The notes under the pieces were generated by a model, which worked only from the letters and a program-made list of their open reading frames with translations, was not told where the DNA came from and did not search any database. The position numbers and the translations under genes were made by a program. From the NCBI RefSeq assembly GCF_900107285.1, contig NZ_FNPK01000002.1, positions 62,001 through 126,000 on the forward strand: a stretch of 64,000 nt of DNA, given 5' to 3'. Each line of letters opens with the position of its first letter. The stretch's first letter is position 1. This DNA comes from Acinetobacter kyonggiensis (GTDB taxonomy: Bacteria; Pseudomonadota; Gammaproteobacteria; Pseudomonadales; Moraxellaceae). Below, one piece after another: positions 58,518 to 64,000 of this stretch.

Positions 58518-59768
58518 CTATGCACTACGACGTGAATTGACCCGACCTTTAATCATAGCGGTAATATTGCCTTTGGCGTATTTTAAGAATACTTTAAGCG
58601 GGGACAATTTAGGATTTGGACGTTTGCCCTGCGCAATATCTTTAAACTGTGCGGCATACCAAATAATTTCCATAATCGCCATTTTATCGACCATCGGAAT
58701 ACCTGTTTTAATATTATTGACTGCGTAACGCACATCTTGCCCCGCAATCAGACGATCGGTTAAATCGGTTTCGACGGCCAAAGGACGTGCAATACCAATA
58801 AATTCACAAGCACCACTGTCTAAGGCTGCATTCATTCCTTCTACGGTACGGAAACCACCCGTCACCATTAAATGGCATTTTACTTCTTTGCGAATGTTCT
58901 CTGCAAAATCGAGGAAATATGCTTCGCGGGCAATGGTACTGACTTTACGTTTATCGGCTTTAGCCCCAGCCATTGCTGGTGCTTCATAGGTTCCGCCTGA
59001 AATCTCAATTAAATCAATACCCGCTTCATCAATGGCTTTAAAGACAGTAATCACTTCTTCTTCCGTAATACCGCCACGCTGGAAGTCTGCTGAATTTAGC
59101 TTTACTGAAATAATAAATTGCTCTGAAGTCGCTGCGCGTACAGCTTGATAAATTTCCAATAAGAAGCGCATACGATTTTCAATTGAACCGCCCCATTGGT
59201 CTTGACGTTTATTGGTCAATGGTGATAAAAATTGACTGATCAGATAACCATGTGCGCCATGTAACTGTACGCCTTCAAAGCCCGCTTTTTCACAAATTTT
59301 TGCCGATGTGGCAAAGCGCTGAATAATGTCCAAAATTTCATCTTCACGTAATTCACGCGGTGTACCAAAAGTTGTCGCTAGCATTGGACTAAACGGCACA
59401 GCCGAAGGGGCAACAGTTTCTTTATTGAGTCCTTTGGGGCACTGGCGCCCCGGATGCGACAATTGAATCAATTGCACCATGCCATATTGCTTACCAATTG
59501 CTGCCCAGCGTTGCAATTGAGCGAGATCTCGCTCTGATTCAATCACCACAACACCCGGTTCATTTTTGGCACGAAAGTCCACCATCACATTGCCAGTAAT
59601 CGCACAACCTAAGCCACCTTTTGCCCATGCTTCATATAAACCCCAGTGTAATTGGCTCGGCTGACCTGCATAATTGGCTAAGGCTTCACTCATCGCACCC
59701 TTAATAATGCGGTTTTTAAAGTTGATATTTCGAATACTGGCTGTTTCAGCAAGATGACTCATACTCAT
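58518..59768 (-). CDS. NADH:flavin oxidoreductase (Old Yellow Enzyme family)
   Basis: FMN-dependent oxidoreductase of 416 residues, TIM barrel. KNRIIKGAMSEALA (about 18-31), GLGCAITGNVMVD, QLSHPGRQ (about 101), the catalytic/ligand region GFEGVQLHGAHGYLISQFLSPLTNKRQDQWGGS (about 172-203), and phosphate-binding VTGGFRTVEGM and FIGIARPLA near the C-terminus. Unlike FadH it has no FeS or second flavin part. Substrate unknown; such enzymes often reduce enones or aldehydes. Confidence 0.88.
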   Translation of the reverse strand: MSMSHLAETASIRNINFKNRIIKGAMSEALANYAGQPSQLHWGLYEAWAKGGLGCAITGNVMVDFRAKNEPGVVVIESERDLAQLQRWAAIGKQYGMVQLIQLSHPGRQCPKGLNKETVAPSAVPFSPMLATTFGTPRELREDEILDIIQRFATSAKICEKAGFEGVQLHGAHGYLISQFLSPLTNKRQDQWGGSIENRMRFLLEIYQAVRAATSEQFIISVKLNSADFQRGGITEEEVITVFKAIDEAGIDLIEISGGTYEAPAMAGAKADKRKVSTIAREAYFLDFAENIRKEVKCHLMVTGGFRTVEGMNAALDSGACEFIGIARPLAVETDLTDRLIAGQDVRYAVNNIKTGIPMVDKMAIMEIIWYAAQFKDIAQGKRPNPKLSPLKVFLKYAKGNITAMIKGRVNSRRSA

Positions 59769-59862
59769 ACCCTAATTTATTTGTCGTTATGTAGAGCTAA
59801 AACTCTAAACTTTTTATATTATCCGTCAATGACTATTCTGACAATATGACTTGTCAGTAAAC

Positions 59863-61452
59863 TTATACATACTGGCTTGCGGCAATCAATTGTTGGGTAT
59901 ATTCCGTTTTCGGATTTAAAAATAATTGCTCTGTGGTCTGAAATTCCATCACTTTGGCACGACGTAAAACCAAAACTTTTTGACAAAGTGCTTTCACAAC
60001 CTGTAAATCATGGCTGATAAATAAATAACTAATTTGGTGTTCTTGCTGCAAATGCCTTAACAGCTTCACTATCGCCCGTTGTGTGGTGCGATCCAGTGCC
60101 GAAGTCGGTTCATCCAGTACCAGTAATTTAGGGTCAAGCACCAACGCTCGTGCCAAAGCCACACGCTGCCGCTGTCCCCCCGAAAGCTCATGTGGGTAAC
60201 GCGTTCTAAAGCGAATGGGTAATTCTACTTTTGCTAAAGCTTCATCAATACGCTGTGATATTTCAGAATTAGAAAGTTTTTTTAAACCCAAACCCTCCCC
60301 AATGGTCTGCTCCACATTCAAACGTGGATTTAAACTGCTAAATGGGTCTTGAAAAACGATTTGAAATTCAGCACGTAAAGGACGTAATTGTGTTTCATTG
60401 CATCGGTTTAAATCTGTACCAAGCAAAACAATTTCACCCTCACTTTTAATAAGTCGGGTAATCGCCAAAGCCAGTGAACTTTTACCTGAACCACTTTCCC
60501 CAACAATGCCAATCGACTCCCCCTGTGCCAACTGTAAATCTAAAGGTTCAACAGCGACAAAGTAATCTTTGACTCGGTTTAACCAACCCTGCTTAATTGG
60601 AAACTTCACCGCAACATTGTGTAAAGTCAATATATGAGGACGATCTGCAATCGCGATGGCTTGACCAAAATCATGATTCAATAAATCTTGGGTATATGCC
60701 TGCTTTGGATGTTTAAATATTTCGTCAACACTGCCCTGTTCTGCAACCAGGCCTTTATTCATCACAATCACCTGATCGGCATAGCGATGAACCAAATTTA
60801 AGTCATGGCTAATCAAGATCATAGCCATATTGCGGCTTTGTTGTAATGATTTAAGCAGTGCTAAAATTTGCGCCTGTAAAGTCACATCCAAAGCCGTCGT
60901 TGGCTCATCTGCAATTAAAATATCGGGATCTAAGGCCAAAGCCATGGCAATCATCACACGTTGACGCTGACCACCCGACAGTTCATGTGGATAACGGCGC
61001 AATTTATCCTCTGGGTCGGTCATACCCACATCGTTGAGTAATTCGATAACACGCGCTTGAGTCTTTGCTTTTGACCAGCCTTGCAGCAACAACGTTTCAC
61101 CAATAATCTTTTCCACCCGATGTAATGGGTTTAAAGCCGTCATCGGTTCTTGGAAAATCATCGCCATTTTCTGACCACGAATTTGTCGCAGTTGTTCAGA
61201 CTTGAGGGTTAACACATCTTGTTGCCCTAACCAGACCTGACCTTGTATGGTTAAAGTACTGGGTAAAAGCCCCAGTAAAGCCAAACTACTGATCGACTTC
61301 CCTGAACCACTTTCACCGACAATGGCAATGGTTTCACCGGCATGGAGCTGAAAATTTAAATCATCCACCAACAGCTGTTGCTCATGCTGAATATTTAAAT
61401 GTTCTACAGCCAATACCACTTTTGGATTATTGACGTCTTGGATCGAATGCAT
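59863..61452 (-). CDS. yejF: ABC transporter ATPase with two nucleotide-binding domains (YejF-like)
   Basis: Energy-coupling subunit of a peptide importer, about 529 residues. Two complete ABC cassettes, each with Walker A GESGSGKS (about 50 and 325), signature LSGGQRQR, Walker B (ILIADEPTT; LLVLDEPTS) and switch His (ISHDL). ATG at 61452 is chosen with GGAGG 10 bases upstream. It overlaps the end of yejE by 26 bases. Last gene of a yejA-B-E-F order. Confidence 0.9.
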   Translation of the reverse strand: MHSIQDVNNPKVVLAVEHLNIQHEQQLLVDDLNFQLHAGETIAIVGESGSGKSISSLALLGLLPSTLTIQGQVWLGQQDVLTLKSEQLRQIRGQKMAMIFQEPMTALNPLHRVEKIIGETLLLQGWSKAKTQARVIELLNDVGMTDPEDKLRRYPHELSGGQRQRVMIAMALALDPDILIADEPTTALDVTLQAQILALLKSLQQSRNMAMILISHDLNLVHRYADQVIVMNKGLVAEQGSVDEIFKHPKQAYTQDLLNHDFGQAIAIADRPHILTLHNVAVKFPIKQGWLNRVKDYFVAVEPLDLQLAQGESIGIVGESGSGKSSLALAITRLIKSEGEIVLLGTDLNRCNETQLRPLRAEFQIVFQDPFSSLNPRLNVEQTIGEGLGLKKLSNSEISQRIDEALAKVELPIRFRTRYPHELSGGQRQRVALARALVLDPKLLVLDEPTSALDRTTQRAIVKLLRHLQQEHQISYLFISHDLQVVKALCQKVLVLRRAKVMEFQTTEQLFLNPKTEYTQQLIAASQYV

Positions 61453-62440
61453 CACGTGTCGCCTCCCCAATATAAATCAATAATGATAAAACAATGGCTA
61501 AGGTAAAGAAGCCTGACAGTGCCAACCATGGTGCATTTAAATTCGACTTGCCTTGTAATAACAATTCACCTAAGGATGCTGCATCTGGAGGTAAACCATA
61601 TCCCAAGAAGTCCAAAGCCGTCAGTGCAGTAATATTGGCCGTTAACATAAATGGCAGTTGTGACAAGCTCGAACTCATGGCATTCGGTAAAATATGCCGA
61701 AACATAATGGTTCGATCACTGACTCCCAGACCACGTGCTGCACGAACATAGTCCAAATTACGGGCTTTCAAAAATTCTGCGCGCACCAACCCCACCAGTG
61801 TCGTCCAACCAAAACAGAGCATAATCAGAAACAGCCAATACACATTTGGGGTAAACATACTGACCAGAATCATCACCATAAATAATGTCGGTAAGCCACC
61901 CCAGACTTCAAGGATACGCTGCCCCAGTAAATCGACCCATCCACCATAATAGCCCTGAATTGCGCCCACCACGATTCCCAGAATGGCTGAAGCAAAGGTT
62001 AAGGCAAAGCCAAAAAGCAGCGACACGCGTAAACCATAGAGAATACGTGCCAACACGTCTCGTCCTTGGTCATCGGTTCCTAACCAGTTTTGCGAAGTTG
62101 GTGCAGAAGGTACAGGCACCGCCAGTTCTAAATTTGGCGTTTGGTAGGAATATTGAATCAGGGGCCAAAGCGCCCACCCTTGATTATCAATCAGCTGTTG
62201 TACTACGGGGTCTTTATAATCGGCTTCTGTTTCAAATACACCGCCAAAGGTGGTTTCGGGATAGGATTTAAAAACAGGTAGATAAAATGAATCATCATAT
62301 TTCACTAACAGCGGTTTATCGTTAGCAATCAATTCCGAAGCCAGCGACACAATAAAAATCAGCGCAAATAAAATCAGACAAGCAAAACCGAGTTTATTTT
62401 CCTTAAAGCGTTTTAAGCGCATATGCATTAAAGGTGACAT
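61427..62440 (-). CDS. yejE: ABC peptide transporter permease (YejE-like)
   Basis: Inner-membrane permease of 337 residues: one N-terminal membrane segment (about 16-38), a periplasmic stretch with YPETTFGGVFETEADYKD, which is characteristic of YejE, then five membrane segments with the ATPase-contact EAA loop (VRAARGLGVSDRTIMFRHILPNA, about 230-252). The ATG shares its A with the yejB stop (TAATG), so translation is coupled. Confidence 0.92.
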   Translation of the reverse strand: MSPLMHMRLKRFKENKLGFACLILFALIFIVSLASELIANDKPLLVKYDDSFYLPVFKSYPETTFGGVFETEADYKDPVVQQLIDNQGWALWPLIQYSYQTPNLELAVPVPSAPTSQNWLGTDDQGRDVLARILYGLRVSLLFGFALTFASAILGIVVGAIQGYYGGWVDLLGQRILEVWGGLPTLFMVMILVSMFTPNVYWLFLIMLCFGWTTLVGLVRAEFLKARNLDYVRAARGLGVSDRTIMFRHILPNAMSSSLSQLPFMLTANITALTALDFLGYGLPPDAASLGELLLQGKSNLNAPWLALSGFFTLAIVLSLLIYIGEATRDAFDPRRQ

Positions 62441-63504
62441 TACTCTGCACCTCGTGAATCAAAATTAATACGCGGATCAATCACCTGATACAGTACGTCA
62501 CTGATTAAACGTAAAAGCAAACCGAGCAAGGTGAATAAAAATAATGTACCAAAAATGACAGGATAATCACGCTGTTGAATGGCTTCAAAGCCCAGCAAAC
62601 CTAAACCATCTAAATTAAAGATGATTTCAATAAATAAGTTGCCAACAAAGAAAATACCAATCAATGCTTCGGGTAAACCCGCAATCACAATCAACATCGC
62701 ATTTCGGAACACGTGACCATATAACACGCGTGATTCGCTTAAACCTTTAGAACGCGCAGCCAAGACATATTGTTTGTTTAACTCTTCCATAAAGGAATAT
62801 TTGGTTAAATAGGTCAGTCCCGCAAAACCACCAATCACCATGGCTAATAACGGCAAAGTCATATGCCAAAAATAATCTTTAATTTTACCCAGCCAACTTA
62901 AGCTGTGAAAATTTTCAGACACTAAGCCCTGCAAGGGAAACCATTGAAAATAGGAGCCACCGGCAAAAAAGACTATCAGTAACACGGCAAAAACAAAAGA
63001 TGGGATGGCATAGCCAATCGCCAATAACATTGAGGTCGATTTATCAAACAGCATGCCATGTTGGCGCGCCTTTTTAATCCCCAAAGGAATCGAAATCAGA
63101 TAAATTAACAAAGTGCTCCATAAGCCCAAAGACAAGGACACTGGCATTTTTTCCCAAAGTAATTGGGTAACAGGCTTATCTTTAAAAAAACTGGTGCCAA
63201 AATCAAAGCTGGCATAACTTTTCAGCATAGTCCAAAAGCGTTCATGTGCAGGTCGATCAAAACCATATTGGGCTTTAATCTTCTCCACCATTTCCTCACT
63301 TAAACCTTTTGCACCCTGATAATTACTTTTGCTATGCGCAGTTTCACCACCCGTTGCACCCATACCTTGAAAAGTTTCCGCTTGTTGAATCGCTTGCTCA
63401 ACGGGCCCTCCCGGTGCAATTTGAATCACCACAAAGTTAATCAGTAAAATGAAAAACAGGGTCGGAATAATCAGCAGCAGTCTTTTTAATATATATATGC
63501 CCAT
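62440..63504 (-). CDS. yejB: ABC peptide transporter permease (YejB-like)
   Basis: Inner-membrane permease of 354 residues. N-terminal segment MGIYILKRLLLIIPTLFFI, the QIAPGGPVEQAI motif of DppB/OppB-type permeases, an inserted polar region (about 45-75) as in YejB, then the transport domain with the EAA loop (ARSKGLSESRVLYGHVFRNA, about 248-267). It heads the overlapping yejB-E-F run, 32 bases after yejA. Confidence 0.92.
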   Translation of the reverse strand: MGIYILKRLLLIIPTLFFILLINFVVIQIAPGGPVEQAIQQAETFQGMGATGGETAHSKSNYQGAKGLSEEMVEKIKAQYGFDRPAHERFWTMLKSYASFDFGTSFFKDKPVTQLLWEKMPVSLSLGLWSTLLIYLISIPLGIKKARQHGMLFDKSTSMLLAIGYAIPSFVFAVLLIVFFAGGSYFQWFPLQGLVSENFHSLSWLGKIKDYFWHMTLPLLAMVIGGFAGLTYLTKYSFMEELNKQYVLAARSKGLSESRVLYGHVFRNAMLIVIAGLPEALIGIFFVGNLFIEIIFNLDGLGLLGFEAIQQRDYPVIFGTLFLFTLLGLLLRLISDVLYQVIDPRINFDSRGAE

Positions 63505-63536
63505 CGAAACAATGTTCCTTGTGCCTTGGTGATTGC

Positions 63537-64000
63537 TTATTGTTGACGTAAATAATGCGTGATTTTTTTGGCTTGTTCGGCATCACTCCACCAATAGTCA
63601 ATCCCCGATGATAACTTTGGTTTGACTTTAGGCTGATGATACATATTCCAATAGGCAAACCAGTTTTCACCTTTACCATAAGTCGGAATTTGATAATAAC
63701 CAGCACGTAATAATCGATCGAGCACCTTGGTTCTCAGCACCAATTGTTCGCGATCTGGTGCCTGAATAACCTGCTGAATGACAGCATCAATCACCGCATT
63801 TTTAATGCCCGAATAATTATAATTCCCCGGCTGATCTGCCGATGCGCTGCCCCAAAACTGCGCCTGCTCATTGCCCGGATTAAGTGACTGTGGCATCACG
63901 CTGGTGGTCATGTCAAAATCTTTACTCCGCATTCGTTCAATGTACTGTGGCACATCGACTTGTCGAATAGCAACATCAACACCCAAACGCTTCATATTGC
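63537..64000 (-). CDS. yejA: Periplasmic peptide-binding protein, C-terminal part (YejA-like; cut by window edge)
   Basis: The last ~154 residues of a family 5 extracellular solute-binding protein. The frame is open to the window end, so the Met at 63995 is internal. Blocks typical of the C-lobe: VDVPQYIERMRSKDFDMTTSV, NYNYSGIKNAVIDAVIQQV, RLLRAGYYQIPTY and NWFAYWNMYHQPKVKP. With yejBEF downstream this is the substrate receptor of the importer; in E. coli YejABEF takes up microcin C and oligopeptides. Confidence 0.88.
   Translation of the reverse strand, partial: NMKRLGVDVAIRQVDVPQYIERMRSKDFDMTTSVMPQSLNPGNEQAQFWGSASADQPGNYNYSGIKNAVIDAVIQQVIQAPDREQLVLRTKVLDRLLRAGYYQIPTYGKGENWFAYWNMYHQPKVKPKLSSGIDYWWSDAEQAKKITHYLRQQ

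Noticed and set aside
61885..62271. 128-codon plus-strand open frame opposite yejE
   Set aside because: Antisense shadow of a clear permease gene; Arg/His/Pro-rich composition typical of chance frames.

Overview
The window is a stretch of gamma-proteobacterial chromosome that looks like Acinetobacter. The base composition is AT-rich, and several gene sets are typical of that genus: a Csu-like archaic chaperone-usher fimbrial cluster, a pob-hca aromatic catabolic cluster in the order known from A. baylyi ADP1, lldPRD-dld lactate genes, and IS5-family remnants with GGCTTTGTTGCACAAA-type ends. Species cannot be decided from the sequence.

Layout. (1) 1-5.8 kb, minus strand: a czcI-C-B-A heavy-metal efflux operon whose RND pump gene runs off the left edge. 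(2) 6.2-11.4 kb: a four-gene chaperone-usher operon (major subunit, chaperone, usher, two-domain tip protein) on the minus strand, with one extra subunit gene converging on it. (3) 11.6-12.2 kb: a 3'-end fragment of tRNA-Ser followed by a broken tyrosine integrase. (4) 12.3-27.3 kb: p-hydroxybenzoate genes (pobA/pobR) and a complete hydroxycinnamate (ferulate/caffeate/coumarate/chlorogenate) set hcaR-K / hcaABCDEFG. Here the CoA ligase gene hcaC carries a one-base frameshift. Two IS5-type remnants and a broken second IclR regulator lie between and beside them. (5) 28-31.4 kb: an acidic amino acid/dicarboxylate symporter and a periplasmic glutaminase-asparaginase, divergent around palindromes, then a mosaic of two dead IS elements. 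(6) 31.5-37.3 kb: LysR regulator, frameshifted cyclophilin-like lipoprotein, NepI-like efflux pump, secreted hydrolase, and a metallo-beta-lactamase-fold lipoprotein cut by a third IS5 copy. (7) 37.5-41 kb: large ExeM-type extracellular nuclease, an internally deleted IS with intact ends, and the intact tRNA-Ser(UGA). (8) 41.1-49.1 kb: fadH and the lactate genes lldP-lldR-lldD and dld, with a promoter flanked by two perfect LldR-type palindromes. (9) 49.7-59.8 kb: argG, a diguanylate cyclase, pyrC-rnt, four tRNA-Glu genes interleaved with a permease and a hydrolase, a GST-like protein and an Old Yellow Enzyme. (10) 59.8-64 kb: a YejABEF-type peptide ABC importer, cut by the right edge.

How it works together. 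The porin HcaE and lipoprotein esterase HcaG would admit and cleave plant phenolic esters. HcaK imports the acids. HcaC, HcaA and HcaB convert them to hydroxybenzoates, and PobA makes protocatechuate from 4-hydroxybenzoate. The protocatechuate (pca) genes are not in the window. The 29-kb block holding this pathway lies between the intact tRNA-Ser and a duplicate of its 3' end next to an integrase remnant, which is the geometry of an old tRNA-associated island now decaying through IS-linked deletions.
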